A stretch of DNA of 37,307 nt from Burkholderiales bacterium (GCA_003818495.1 RPRK01000026.1:1-37307); one strand, 5' to 3'. Counted from the stretch's first letter, positions 15,719-24,378 are shown. The notes: generated by a model not told the origin, from the letters alone. Numbers and translations: made by a program.

Positions 15719-16456
15719 TCAGATCATCGTGCCGCCGTCCACGCAGAACGGCTGGCCGGTTGCGAAACGGGACTCGTCGCTCGCGAGGTAGACGGCGATC
15801 GGCGCGATCTCCTCGGCGGTCGCGAGCCGGCCCATGGGCTGGCGCGCGATGAACATCTTCCGCGCCTCGACCGGGTCGGCGAACGCGTTGATGCGATCGC
15901 CCAGACTCGGCGTGTCGACCGTGCCCGGGCAGATGCAGTTGCAGCGGATGCCGCGCGCGACGTAGTCGATCGCGACCGACTTGGTCAGGCCGATCACGGC
16001 AGCCTTGCTGGCGCCGTAGGCGAAGCGGTTGGCGAAGCCCTTCAGGCTCGAGCACATCGACGCCATGTTGATGATCGAGCCGCCGCCTCGCTCGAGCATG
16101 CCGGGCAGCGCCGCGGCGATGGTCTTCCACTGCGCGCGCACGTTGAGGTTGAAGCTCAGGTCCCAGTCGGCGTCGGAACACTGCTCGATGCCGCCCTGGT
16201 GCACCCAGCCGGCGCAATTGAACAGCACGTCGAGCGGCTGCGCGCCGACCACCGCGGCGACCTCGGCGTCGTTCAGCACGTCGAGCCGGCGGGTCTCGAT
16301 GCCGGAGACGCCCTCGAGCGAGTCGAGCAGCTCGGCCTTCACGTCGGTGGCGATGACCTGCGCGCCCTCGGCGGCCATCATCAGCACGGTCGCCCGGCCG
16401 ATGCCGGCACCGGCGGCGGTCACCAGGATGCGCTTGCCCGCGAGTCTTCCTGCCAT
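15719..16456 (-). CDS. SDR, 2-keto-3-deoxy-sugar-acid dehydrogenase-like (BDH2-like clade)
   Basis: Classical SDR of 245 residues with cofactor motif TAAGAGIG at 13-20, a following acidic residue (IATDVK) indicating NAD, NCAG at the NNAG position, catalytic Ser133, Tyr147 and Lys151 (YGASK), and the stretch IRCNCICPGTVDTPSL. This last motif, FNLNVRAQ, and the absence of an adenosine-loop insertion mark the clade containing animal BDH2 and bacterial L-2-keto-3-deoxyfuconate 4-dehydrogenases. Expected reaction: oxidation of the C4 hydroxyl of a 2-keto-3-deoxy acid, feeding the FAH hydrolase encoded 40 nt downstream. ATG 16456 has GGAG upstream and lies 16 nt after the previous stop. Confidence 0.9.
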   Translation of the reverse strand: MAGRLAGKRILVTAAGAGIGRATVLMMAAEGAQVIATDVKAELLDSLEGVSGIETRRLDVLNDAEVAAVVGAQPLDVLFNCAGWVHQGGIEQCSDADWDLSFNLNVRAQWKTIAAALPGMLERGGGSIINMASMCSSLKGFANRFAYGASKAAVIGLTKSVAIDYVARGIRCNCICPGTVDTPSLGDRINAFADPVEARKMFIARQPMGRLATAEEIAPIAVYLASDESRFATGQPFCVDGGTMI

Positions 16457-16472
16457 CTGTGTCTCCTCTGCC

Positions 16473-17930
16473 TCAGTCGTTCGTGTCGGGTCGCCTGCGC
16501 GAAGCCGCCGATGATAGCGCGACGGGCGCGCCGTCCGGTCCGATCGCGGCGAGCGCGCCCGTCCGGCGCAGCCCGTCCAGCGCATCGGCGAGCGCCTGGG
16601 CGAGCGTCGCGTCGGCCGCCGCATCGCCGAACACCTCCTCGACCGCGAGCACTGCGCGGACCGTCTGCAGCGCGTCGCCCGGCGCCCGCGCGAGCGTGCG
16701 CAGCCGCGCGGCGAGCGGGTCGTCGAGGGGCAGCTCGCGGCCGGCGTCGTCGCGGCCCGCGCAGAACTGCATCCAGGCGGCGACCGCGAGCAGCGGGGCA
16801 TCGTGAGGCTGCCCCGCGCGGCGCGCCTCGAGCAGCGTCGCGACCAGCCGCTGGGGCAGCTTGCGCGAGCCGTCCATCGCGATCTGCAGCAGCCGATGGC
16901 GCAAGGCCGGATTGGCGAAGCGCTCGAGCAGGCGCGCAGCGTAGCCCGGCGCCTGCGCGCGGACCGAGGCGGGCAGCGTCGCCGTGGCCTGTCGCCACAG
17001 GCGCTCGACGAAGGCACGCAGCCGGGGCTCGGCGATCGCCGCGTCGACGGTGGGCAGTCCGGCGAGCGCGCCCAGATAGGCGAGCGACGAATGCGCTGCG
17101 TTCAGCAGCCGCAGCTTCATCGCCTCCCAGGGCGCCACGTCGTCGACCAGCTCGACGCCCGCGGCCTCCAGCGGCGGCGCTTCACCGGCGAACCGCCGCT
17201 CGACGACCCACTGCGTGAACGGCTCGGCGGCGACCGGCCAGGCGTCGGCCACGCCCAGCCGGCGCGCGGCCTCCTCACGGTCCGTGTCGACCGTGGCCGG
17301 CACGATCCGATCGACCATGGTGTCCGGGCAGGCGACGGCGCGGTCGATCCAGTCGGCGAGCGCCGGGTCGATCGCCGCCGCCTCCGCGCGCAGCCTGGCC
17401 TGCAGGCGGGCGCCGTTGTGCGAGAGGTTGTCGCACGACAGCACCGAGAGCCCGCCGTGCCCGGCCGCACGCCGCGCCGCGAGCCCGGCCGCGAGCAGCC
17501 CCACCGCACTCGCCGGGCCGGTCTCGTCGTAGCCCTTCTCGGTGACGGTCAGCGTGACCAGCCGCGTGTCGGCGGCCGCGAGCCGGGCGATGACGGCGGA
17601 CGGCGCCTCGGGGGCGACCAGCAGTTCGCGCAGCGCGCCGACCACGCGCACGCGCGTGCCGGCACCGTCGCGCGTCAGCACCGAATAGAGCCCGTCCTGC
17701 GGCGCGAGCGCGTCGCGCATCGCGGGCCGGCGCAGGCTCACGCCGCTCACCGCCCAGCGCGCATCGCCGGCGGCCAGCAGGTCGTCGAAGACCAGCGCCT
17801 GATGGGCGCGATGGAAGTTGCCCACGCCCAGGTGCACCACCCCCAGGCGGGTCGCCCGCCTCGCGTAGGCGGGCCGGGCGACGTCGGCGGGCAGCGCGGC
17901 GAGCGTGCGCTCTGACAGGCGGTCCGTCAC
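16473..17930 (-). CDS. Mannitol dehydrogenase family oxidoreductase (fructuronate reductase/UxuB-like)
   Basis: NAD-dependent polyol/hexonate dehydrogenase of 485 residues. N-terminal cofactor motif is HLGVGNFHRAHQA, followed by QDGLYSV, TVTEKGY, LSCDNLSHNG and VDRIVPATVD. The catalytic triad of the family is spaced exactly as expected: K272, N277 and H280 in KLRLLNAAH. MDGSRKLPQRL is in the C-terminal domain. Members interconvert D-fructuronate/D-mannonate, D-tagaturonate/D-altronate or fructose/mannitol. The start is GTG at 17930, 11 nt after the enolase stop, with only a weak G-rich ribosome binding site; translational coupling is likely. In this operon it probably reduces the 5-keto acid made by the divergently encoded zinc dehydrogenase, giving an epimer that the enolase can dehydrate. 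Confidence 0.9.
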   Translation of the reverse strand: MTDRLSERTLAALPADVARPAYARRATRLGVVHLGVGNFHRAHQALVFDDLLAAGDARWAVSGVSLRRPAMRDALAPQDGLYSVLTRDGAGTRVRVVGALRELLVAPEAPSAVIARLAAADTRLVTLTVTEKGYDETGPASAVGLLAAGLAARRAAGHGGLSVLSCDNLSHNGARLQARLRAEAAAIDPALADWIDRAVACPDTMVDRIVPATVDTDREEAARRLGVADAWPVAAEPFTQWVVERRFAGEAPPLEAAGVELVDDVAPWEAMKLRLLNAAHSSLAYLGALAGLPTVDAAIAEPRLRAFVERLWRQATATLPASVRAQAPGYAARLLERFANPALRHRLLQIAMDGSRKLPQRLVATLLEARRAGQPHDAPLLAVAAWMQFCAGRDDAGRELPLDDPLAARLRTLARAPGDALQTVRAVLAVEEVFGDAAADATLAQALADALDGLRRTGALAAIGPDGAPVALSSAASRRRPDTND

Positions 17931-17941
17931 GGGGCGGGGGC

Positions 17942-19186
17942 TCAGCGCAGTGCGGGCGTCATCGAGACGCCCGGATCCGCCCAGTCCGAGTTCGGCACCA
18001 GCGGATACCAGCCCGGCCGCCCCGGATCGCGGTCGTAGGCGTAGCTGCCCAGCTCCTTGTACAGCTCGTGGTACTGCGCGACCTTGTCGGCGTCGAGCGT
18101 GACCCCCAGCCCCGGCGCGGTCGGTACCGCGATGCGGCCGTCGACGTAGCGCATCTTGCCGCCGACGATCACGTCGTCCGTCAGATGGTGATAGTGGGCG
18201 TCGGCCGAGTAGCCGAGGTTCGGCACCACCGCGCCCATGTGCAGCATCGAGGCGAGCTGCACGCCGAGCTCGCCCGACGAATGCACCGCGACGCCGAGCC
18301 CGAAGGTCTCGCAGATGCCGGCGGCCTTGATGCAGGGCCGGATGCCGCCCCAGAACGTGGTGTCCAGCAGGATCACGTCGACCGCGCGCTGCGCGACGTT
18401 GGCGGCGAGCTGCTCGAAGTTGACGACGACCGTGTTGGTCGCGGTCGGCAGCCGCACCATCTCGCGCAGCCGGGCGAGCTGCGGCATCCCCCACACCGGG
18501 TCCTCGATGTAGTGGGTGTTCAGCCCCTCGATGCCTCGGCAGAACGCGATCGCGTCGGCGAGGGACCAGGCGCAGTTCGGGTCGTGGCGCAGCGGGTCGT
18601 CCGGCATCGCCTGCGCGAGCGCCCGGTAGCAGGCCAGCTCGTGGGCCGGCGGGAACACGCCGCCCTTGATCTTGTGCGACGTGAAGCCGTGCTCGGCCTT
18701 GAGCGCCCGCGCGTGCGCGACCAGCTGCTCGGGCGTGCGCACCTCGCCCTCGCCGGTACGCGGATCGGCGTAGCGGAAGAACAGGTACGAGGCGAACTCG
18801 ACCGAGTCGCGCACGCGCCCGCCGAGCAGTTCGGCGACCGGCACGCCGAGCTTCCTGCCCATGATGTCCAGGCAGGCGAACTCGAGCGCCGCGTGCATCT
18901 GCGTGCGGTTGTTGTAGAGGCTCGCGGTCGGGTTGCAGACCGCGAAGCGCATCGCCTCGAGCCGGAACACGTCGTGGCCGCGCAGCAGGCCGATCAGCCC
19001 CTCCACCGCGGCGCTCGCGGTCTCGCCGCCGCCGCCGAACTCGCCGAGGCCGATGTAGCCGTCGTCGGTCTCGACCTCGACCAGGGTGCGCACGAAGCGG
19101 CCCCAGTGGGCGCCGTTGCTGTGCCGCAGCGGTGCCTCGAGCGGAACGGTCACGGGGGTCGCGCGGATGTGGGCGATGCGAGTCAT
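17942..19186 (-). CDS. Enolase-superfamily sugar-acid dehydratase, glucarate-dehydratase-like
   Basis: Mg-dependent acid-sugar dehydratase of 414 residues. The general base motif is K172-x-K174 (HKIKGG). Metal ligands are D202 (with N204, HDPNCAW), E228 (YIEDP) and N251 (ATNT). The His-Asp dyad is D275 (LLDTTFW) and H302 (AVHSS). Asn rather than Glu/Asp as third metal ligand is characteristic of the glucarate dehydratase subgroup, and ATNTVVVNF and PGLGVTLD support it. Unlike glucarate dehydratase, HSN is HSS, so the substrate may differ, perhaps a hexonate. It begins 25 nt after the GntR-type gene and starts at ATG 19186. It likely yields a 2-keto-3-deoxy acid for the SDR and FAH enzymes in the same operon. 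Confidence 0.9.
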   Translation of the reverse strand: MTRIAHIRATPVTVPLEAPLRHSNGAHWGRFVRTLVEVETDDGYIGLGEFGGGGETASAAVEGLIGLLRGHDVFRLEAMRFAVCNPTASLYNNRTQMHAALEFACLDIMGRKLGVPVAELLGGRVRDSVEFASYLFFRYADPRTGEGEVRTPEQLVAHARALKAEHGFTSHKIKGGVFPPAHELACYRALAQAMPDDPLRHDPNCAWSLADAIAFCRGIEGLNTHYIEDPVWGMPQLARLREMVRLPTATNTVVVNFEQLAANVAQRAVDVILLDTTFWGGIRPCIKAAGICETFGLGVAVHSSGELGVQLASMLHMGAVVPNLGYSADAHYHHLTDDVIVGGKMRYVDGRIAVPTAPGLGVTLDADKVAQYHELYKELGSYAYDRDPGRPGWYPLVPNSDWADPGVSMTPALR

Positions 19187-19211
19187 GCTGAGGTCCTCGG
19201 AGGGCGGCGGC

Positions 19212-20039
19212 TCAGGCGCGACGCACGACCTGCGGTACGGGGTCGGGTGGCCGGGGGACATGCCGGCCGTCGCGGGGGTCGGCGACGGCGGCCGTGGCAA
19301 CGGAGGCTGCGGGGGCGCCGGTGGCGGCGCCTGGAGCGACATCCGAGTCGGTGAAGTAGTGGGCGTTCTCGGCGGCGATGTTGGCGATCGCGTCGAAGAT
19401 CGTCGCCAGGTGCGCGCGCATCGCCTCGGCGGCGCCCGGACCGTCGCCGGCGATGACCCGGTCGGTGATGGCGCGGTGCTCGGCCATCCGCAGCCGCGAG
19501 CGGCCGGCGCTCTGCAGCGACAGGTGGCGCACGCGGTCGAGCTGCGCCTTGGCCGAGTGGATCACCTGCCACGCGCTGCGGTGACCGGCGATCGCGGCGA
19601 GCAGCTCGTGCATCGCCTCGTCGATCGCGAAGAATCCCGCGGCGTCATGGGCGGCGAGCGCGCGGCGCTGGCGCGCGACGTTCTCGCGCAGCAGCGCGCG
19701 GTGGGCCTCGTCGATGCGGGCGGCCGCGAGCTCGACGATCCGGCATTCCAGTGTCTCGCGCACGAAGTGGCTGTCGCGGACGAGGCGCAGGTCGATGCGG
19801 GCGACGAAGCTGCCGACCTGCGGCACGACCTCGAGGAAGCCGTCCTCGGCGAGCCGCTTGAAGGCCTCCCGGACCGGCGTGCGCGAGACGCCGTAGCCCT
19901 CGGCGATGCGCGCCTCCGACACCGCCTCGCCGGGCGGCAGCGCGACCGACACGATGCGATCGCGCAGGTCGCGGTAGAGCGACGGGACCAGCGACGGCTC
20001 GCGGGTCGCGAAGCCGGGAACTCGCGGCGATCGGGACAT
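19212..20039 (-). CDS. GntR-family regulator with FCD effector domain (FadR subfamily)
   Basis: Transcriptional regulator of 275 residues. The winged helix-turn-helix covers about 15-80 ([18 protein letters not shown], then [15 protein letters not shown]). The all-helical FCD domain follows, with probable metal-ligand residues in [24 protein letters not shown] and MRAHLATI. Relatives such as UxuR and ExuR bind hexuronates or sugar acids. The last ~45 residues are Ala/Pro-rich and probably disordered. ATG 20039 abuts a near-palindrome (20040-20053) and has no Shine-Dalgarno sequence, so it may be read from a leaderless transcript. It is the first gene of the minus-strand catabolic operon and divergent from the zinc dehydrogenase-TRAP operon; it most likely controls both. 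Confidence 0.92.
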   Translation of the reverse strand: MSRSPRVPGFATREPSLVPSLYRDLRDRIVSVALPPGEAVSEARIAEGYGVSRTPVREAFKRLAEDGFLEVVPQVGSFVARIDLRLVRDSHFVRETLECRIVELAAARIDEAHRALLRENVARQRRALAAHDAAGFFAIDEAMHELLAAIAGHRSAWQVIHSAKAQLDRVRHLSLQSAGRSRLRMAEHRAITDRVIAGDGPGAAEAMRAHLATIFDAIANIAAENAHYFTDSDVAPGAATGAPAASVATAAVADPRDGRHVPRPPDPVPQVVRRA

Positions 20040-20053
20040 GTATACTAGTGTAC
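20040..20053. promoter_or_regulatory. GntR-type operator overlapping divergent promoters
   Basis: GTATACTAGTGTAC is a near-perfect palindrome (one mismatched pair) centred on CTAG, and GTATAC/GTGTAC half-sites recall FadR-subfamily operators. TATACT (20041-20046) is an almost ideal -10 for the plus-strand operon (5 of 6). TACACT (20053-20048) is a -10 candidate for the regulator gene. Bound repressor would therefore cover both promoters. Confidence 0.7.
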
Positions 20054-20136
20054 CGCGATGGCAGTCAGAGCGGCAGGCTGGGCGGAAATCGCCGGCTGCG
20101 GTACCTTCCGGTTTCGCGAAGGAGCGAGGAGACACG

Positions 20137-21180
20137 ATGCTGGAATGCCAGGTACATGGCGCCGAGGACCTGCGGGTCGTCGACGTGCCGACCCCCCAGC
20201 CCGGACCGGGCGAAGTGCTGGTGCGCCTGGGCGCGGCCGGCATCTGCGGGTCGGACATGCACTACTACTTCCACGGCCGCAACGGCAGCTTCGTGATCCG
20301 GGAACCGCTGGTGCCCGGCCACGAGGCCTCGGGCGTGGTGGCCGGCGTCGGTGCCGGCGTCAAGCGCGTCAAGGCCGGCGACCGCATCGCGGTCAACCCC
20401 TCCAAGCCCTGCGGCCAGTGCGCGGGCTGCCGCGAAGGGCGCGAGAACCTGTGCTCGAACATGCGCTTCCTCGGCAGCGCGAGCGTGTTCCCGCACATGC
20501 ACGGCACCTTCCGCGAATTCTTCCTGATGCCCGAGTCGCAGTGCGTGCCGGTCACGACCGGCGTCTCGCTCGCCGAGATCGCGATGTCGGAGCCGCTGTC
20601 GATCGCGCTGCATTCGGCGCACCGCGCGGGCAACCTGCTCGGCAAGCGCGTGCTGATCACCGGCTCGGGCACCATCGGCTGCATGATGACGCTCGCGGTC
20701 AGGCTCGCCGGTGCCGCGCACGTCGCGATCACCGACGTGGTCGACCATCCGCTCGACGTCGCCCGCCAGGTCGGCGCCGATGTCACCGTGCGCACCGACC
20801 AGCTCCCGAAGGACGGCCGCCTCTCCGACCTGATCGGCGAGCCCGACGTCGCCTTCGAGGTCTCGGGCGCGCCCTCGGCGCTCGCCGCCTGCATGGAGAC
20901 CGTCCGCCGCGGCGGCATCATCGTCCAGGTCGGCACGCTGCCGCCGGACGGCATGCACCTGCTGGCCAACCAGATCATGGCGCGCGAGCTCGACCTGCGC
21001 GGCTCGTTCCGCTTCGGCAACGTGTTCGATCACGCGGTCCGCTCGATCGCCGAGCGCCGCGTCGACGTCCGCCCGGTCCTCTCGGGCGTGCATCCCCTGA
21101 CCGACGCCGTGCGCGCGCTCACGCTCGCGCGCGACAAGACGGTCAGCATGAAAGTCCAGCTCGGCCCGACCGAGGCCTGA
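20137..21180 (+). CDS. Zinc-dependent alcohol dehydrogenase, L-idonate 5-dehydrogenase-like
   Basis: Medium-chain dehydrogenase of 347 residues. Catalytic zinc ligands are C37 (GICGSD) and H62/E63 (PGHEASG). The structural zinc site is the four-Cys lobe in CGQCAGC and NLC. NPSKPCG, NMRFLGSA, FPH, SQCVP and FEVSG match the L-idonate 5-dehydrogenase type closely. Cofactor loop GSGTIGCM and an acidic ITDV suggest NAD. Expected reaction: oxidation of the C5 hydroxyl of a hexonate such as L-idonate, L-gulonate or L-galactonate. ATG 20137 has GGAGCGAGGAG upstream. The gene heads the plus-strand operon, 46 nt before dctP, and is divergent from the regulator and the rest of the pathway. Confidence 0.92.
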   Translation: MLECQVHGAEDLRVVDVPTPQPGPGEVLVRLGAAGICGSDMHYYFHGRNGSFVIREPLVPGHEASGVVAGVGAGVKRVKAGDRIAVNPSKPCGQCAGCREGRENLCSNMRFLGSASVFPHMHGTFREFFLMPESQCVPVTTGVSLAEIAMSEPLSIALHSAHRAGNLLGKRVLITGSGTIGCMMTLAVRLAGAAHVAITDVVDHPLDVARQVGADVTVRTDQLPKDGRLSDLIGEPDVAFEVSGAPSALAACMETVRRGGIIVQVGTLPPDGMHLLANQIMARELDLRGSFRFGNVFDHAVRSIAERRVDVRPVLSGVHPLTDAVRALTLARDKTVSMKVQLGPTEA

Positions 21181-21226
21181 GCCCCCAAGCGTTTTTGCAG
21201 CACCCCCGAATCGAGGAGGAGACGAC

Positions 21227-22198
21227 ATGAAACTGTTCGCGACGATGTTGACCGCGGCCGCCGCGCTGGCGCTGCCCGCCCTGCCCGCCCTGGCCCAGAC
21301 CAAGCTCAAGTGGGCCCACGTCTACGAGGTCTCCGAGCCGTACCACACCGAGTCGGTGTGGGCCGCCGAGGAGATCAAGAAGCGCACCAACGGCAAGTAC
21401 GACATCCAGGTCTTCCCGGCGTCCTCGCTGGGCAAGGAGACCGACATCAACCAGGGCTTGACCCTGGGCACGGTCGACATGATCATCAGCGGCCCGTCGT
21501 TCGCGGCCCGCAGCTTCCCGCGCGTGGGCGTCGCCTACTACCCGTTCATCTTCCGCGATGCCGCCCACCAGGCCGCCTACGCCAAGAGCGACGTGTTCAA
21601 GGAGCTCGCCGAGGGCTACCGCCAGAAGACCGGCATCGTGATGACCGCGTACACCTACTACGGTGCCCGCCACACGACCTCGAACCGTGCGTTCAACGAC
21701 TGCGCCGGCATGAAGGGCCTGAAGATCCGCGTGCCGGACGTGCCCGCCTACATGGCGACGCCGAAGTCCTGCGGCGCGAACCCGACCCCGATCGCCTTCG
21801 CCGAGGTCTACCTCGCGCTGCAGAACGGCACGGTCGAGGCGCAGGAGAACCCGCTGACCACGATCGAGGCCAAGAAGTTCTACGAGGTGCAGAAGCACAT
21901 CATGCTGACCGGCCACATCGTCGATGGCCTGGTCACGCAGATCGCGCCGCACGTCTGGACGAAGCTGTCGGACGCCGAGAAGAAGATCTTCGTCGACGTC
22001 ACGCAGGAAGCGGCGGCGCGCGCCACCGCGGCCATCGTCAAGCGCGAGAAGGAGCTGGTCGACGAGTTCAAGAAGAAGGGCCTGAACGTCGTCTCGGTCA
22101 ACCGCCAGAGCTTCGTGGACGCGGTGCTGAAGAACTTCACGCCCGAGCAGCTCGGCTACGACCGCAAGGACTACGACCGGATCGTCGCGCTCAAGTGA
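21227..22198 (+). CDS. dctP: TRAP transporter substrate-binding protein DctP
   Basis: Periplasmic solute receptor of a tripartite ATP-independent transporter. The 323 residues start with a signal peptide of about 23 (ending PALPALAQ). The mature protein shows KWAHVYEVSEPYHTE, FPASSLGKETD, the conserved Arg168 in GLKIRVPD that binds the ligand carboxylate, AFAEVYLALQNGTVEAQENP, and a Lys-rich C-terminal helix. Family members of this type bind sugar acids, hexuronates and C4-dicarboxylates. The ribosome binding site GAGGAG lies 8 nt before ATG. Context with sugar-acid dehydrogenases makes an aldonate or uronate the likely ligand. A long hairpin follows the stop codon, which may raise its yield over the membrane subunits. 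Confidence 0.95.
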   Translation: MKLFATMLTAAAALALPALPALAQTKLKWAHVYEVSEPYHTESVWAAEEIKKRTNGKYDIQVFPASSLGKETDINQGLTLGTVDMIISGPSFAARSFPRVGVAYYPFIFRDAAHQAAYAKSDVFKELAEGYRQKTGIVMTAYTYYGARHTTSNRAFNDCAGMKGLKIRVPDVPAYMATPKSCGANPTPIAFAEVYLALQNGTVEAQENPLTTIEAKKFYEVQKHIMLTGHIVDGLVTQIAPHVWTKLSDAEKKIFVDVTQEAAARATAAIVKREKELVDEFKKKGLNVVSVNRQSFVDAVLKNFTPEQLGYDRKDYDRIVALK

Positions 22199-22221
22199 TG
22201 CACCGGGCTCGACCGTAGCAG

Positions 22222-22253
22222 CGAGAGAGCCGGCCCGAGCGCCGGCTCTTTCG
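22222..22253 (+). terminator. 13-bp hairpin between dctP and dctQ
   Basis: Left arm 22222-22234 and right arm 22241-22253 pair over 13 positions (12 Watson-Crick, one G-T) around a 6-nt loop; the core is AGAGCCGGC/GCCGGCTCT, with TTTCGTC at its 3' side. It starts 23 nt after the dctP stop and ends 51 nt before dctQ. Partial termination or mRNA stabilisation is likely. Confidence 0.65.
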
Positions 22254-22304
22254 TCTGCGATGGCACGGCCTCGCCAGACGCTCCTCCCCTCCGACACACA
22301 CGAC

Positions 22305-22898
22305 ATGAACACCCCTGCCAAGCCCGCCCCGCCCGCCGACGACGATCCGTTGGGCGGCGAGGCCGTGCTCGACGAGTCCGGCCACTTCCACGCGACCGAC
22401 GCGCCGATCGACCTGTCGGGCTACCGCTGGGAGGACTGGCTCACGCTCGGCTTCTTCTGGGCGCTGGCGCTGACGGTCTTCTATCAGTTCTTCACGCGCT
22501 ACGTGCTCTCCGACTCGGCCGCATGGACCGAGGAGATCGCGCGGTACTTCCTGATCGTCGTGACCTTCCTCGGGGCGTCGATGGCGGTCCGGCGCAACAA
22601 CCACATCCACGTCGAGTTCATCTACCGCTGGCTTCCGGCATCGGTCGGTCGAGCGATGTCGACCGGAGTCGACATCGTGCGCGTCGCGTTCCTGGCCTAC
22701 GCCACCTGGCTGTCGATCGAGCTGATGCCGAAGATGGCCAACCTGAACATGACCGTCGTCGACCTGTCGATGAAGTGGATCTACGGCGCCGTCACGCTCG
22801 GCTTCGCGATGATGACCTTCCGCTCGGTGCAGGTCGCACTGCGCCACAGGCGACGCGGCTGGAGCCTGCTCGAGCGGCCGGGCGAGACCGAGGCCTGA
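22305..22898 (+). CDS. dctQ: TRAP transporter small permease DctQ
   Basis: Small integral-membrane subunit of the TRAP transporter. With ATG 22305 the product is 197 residues. A polar N-terminus of about 40 residues is followed by four membrane segments: LTLGFFWALALTVFYQFF, the helix YFLIVVTFLGASMAV, VDIVRVAFLAYATWL and IYGAVTLGFAMMTF. The family motif between helices 1 and 2 is WTEEIARY, then RRNNHIHVEF. An ATG at 22260 is in frame but would start just beyond the hairpin; neither start has a visible Shine-Dalgarno sequence, so the start is uncertain. The next gene, dctM, begins 15 nt later. Confidence 0.88.
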   Translation: MNTPAKPAPPADDDPLGGEAVLDESGHFHATDAPIDLSGYRWEDWLTLGFFWALALTVFYQFFTRYVLSDSAAWTEEIARYFLIVVTFLGASMAVRRNNHIHVEFIYRWLPASVGRAMSTGVDIVRVAFLAYATWLSIELMPKMANLNMTVVDLSMKWIYGAVTLGFAMMTFRSVQVALRHRRRGWSLLERPGETEA

Positions 22899-22913
22899 CG
22901 GGCGGACCCCACG

Positions 22914-24320
22914 ATGAATACCCTGCTCTTCACCTCGTTCCTGGCGGCGCTGACCGCGGGCATCCCGATCGCGATGGCGATGTGCATCGGCTCGCTGGTG
23001 TACATCTGGCTGTCGGGCAACATTCCGCCGCTCACCGTCATCCACCGGATGGTCGGCGGCGTCGACTCGTTCCCCCTGCTAGCGGTACCGTTCTTCATCT
23101 ACGCCGGCAACCTGATGAACTCGGCCGGCATCACCAACCGGATCTACAACTTCGCGCTCGCGCTGGTCGGCTGGCTCAAGGGCGGCCTGGGCCACGTGAA
23201 CGTGGTCGGCTCGGTGGTGTTCTCGGGCATGTCGGGCACGGCGGTCGCCGATGCGGGCGGCCTCGGCACGATCGAGATCAAGGCGATGAAGGACCACGGG
23301 TATCCGACCGAGTTCGCCGTGGGCATCACCGCCGCGTCCGCGACGCTCGGCCCGATCATCCCGCCCTCGCTGCCGATGGTGATCTACGGCGTGCAGGCGA
23401 ACACCTCGATCGGCAAGCTGTTCGCAGCCGGCTTCGTGCCGGGCGCGATCATGGCGCTCTTCATGATGGGGATGGTCGCCTACTACGCGCACGTGCGGAA
23501 GTACGGCGCCGACATCGCCTTCTCGTGGCCGCGCATGGGTCGCGCGTTCCTCGAGCTCGGCGCGATCGTGGTCACCGCAGGCGTGCTGTGGGTGCTCTGG
23601 AAGGACGAGGCGCTCGGCGGCCTCTACAAGTTCGGCCTGCCGCTCGCGGGCGTGCTGATCCTCGACCGGCTGATGAGGTTCGAGGCCTACATGGCGCTGC
23701 TCACGCCGGTGATCCTCATCGGCGGCATGTCCTCGGGACTCTTCACCCCGACCGAGGCCGCGGTCGCGGCGGTGGCCTGGGCACTGTTCCTCGGCTTCGT
23801 CTGGTATCGGACGCTGAACCTTCGGATGCTGGTGAAGATCAGCATGGAGACCATCGAGACGACCGCCTCGGTGCTGTTCATCGTCGCGGCCGCGTCCATC
23901 TTCGCGTGGGTGCTGACGACCACGCAGGTCACCGACGAGATCGCCCGCTGGGTCCTGTCGATCACCGACAACAAGTGGACCTTCCTGCTGCTGGCGAACG
24001 TCTTCCTGCTGTTCGTCGGCTGCTTCCTCGAGACGATCGCCGCGATCACCATCCTGGTGCCGGTGCTGCTGCCGATCGCCATGAAGCTCGGCATCGATCC
24101 CGTCCACTTCGGGGTCGTGATGGTGCTGAACCTGATGATCGGGCTGCTGACGCCGCCCGTGGGGATGGTGCTGTTCGTGCTCGCCAAGGTCTCCCGACTG
24201 GGCTTCGAGGAAACGGTGAAGGCGGTGCTGCCCTGGATGATCCCGCTGTTCGCGACGCTGATCATCATCACGTTCTTCCCGAGCGTGGTGCTCTGGCTGC
24301 CGAAGCTGCTGTACCCCTGA
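22914..24320 (+). CDS. dctM: TRAP transporter large permease DctM
   Basis: Main translocation subunit, a 468-residue protein of about a dozen membrane helices; this is longer than the usual ~430. Family landmarks are GIPIAMAMCIGSLVYIWL, PLLAVPFFIYAGNLMNSAGIT, the glycine-rich loop VFSGMSGTAVADAGGLG, ITAASATLGPIIPPS, and GLLTPPVGMVLFV near the end. The extra length lies in the central cytoplasmic/amphipathic region (VRKYGADIAFSWPR to LMRFEAYMAL), which forms an additional helical hairpin. It follows dctQ by 15 nt and ends the plus-strand operon; a strong hairpin lies 10 nt after its stop. Confidence 0.94.
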   Translation: MNTLLFTSFLAALTAGIPIAMAMCIGSLVYIWLSGNIPPLTVIHRMVGGVDSFPLLAVPFFIYAGNLMNSAGITNRIYNFALALVGWLKGGLGHVNVVGSVVFSGMSGTAVADAGGLGTIEIKAMKDHGYPTEFAVGITAASATLGPIIPPSLPMVIYGVQANTSIGKLFAAGFVPGAIMALFMMGMVAYYAHVRKYGADIAFSWPRMGRAFLELGAIVVTAGVLWVLWKDEALGGLYKFGLPLAGVLILDRLMRFEAYMALLTPVILIGGMSSGLFTPTEAAVAAVAWALFLGFVWYRTLNLRMLVKISMETIETTASVLFIVAAASIFAWVLTTTQVTDEIARWVLSITDNKWTFLLLANVFLLFVGCFLETIAAITILVPVLLPIAMKLGIDPVHFGVVMVLNLMIGLLTPPVGMVLFVLAKVSRLGFEETVKAVLPWMIPLFATLIIITFFPSVVLWLPKLLYP

Positions 24321-24330
24321 TCGGCGCGGC

Positions 24331-24355
24331 GCGACCGGGCCGCGCGCCCGGTCGC
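24331..24355 (+). terminator. Hairpin ending the TRAP operon
   Basis: GCGACCGGGC (24331-24340) and GCCCGGTCGC (24346-24355) form a perfect 10-bp stem with a 5-nt loop, 10 nt after the dctM stop. No T-run follows. The next gene has its own -10-like box downstream. Confidence 0.65.
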
Positions 24356-24378
24356 CGCCGGCTCCACGGGCGATCGGC

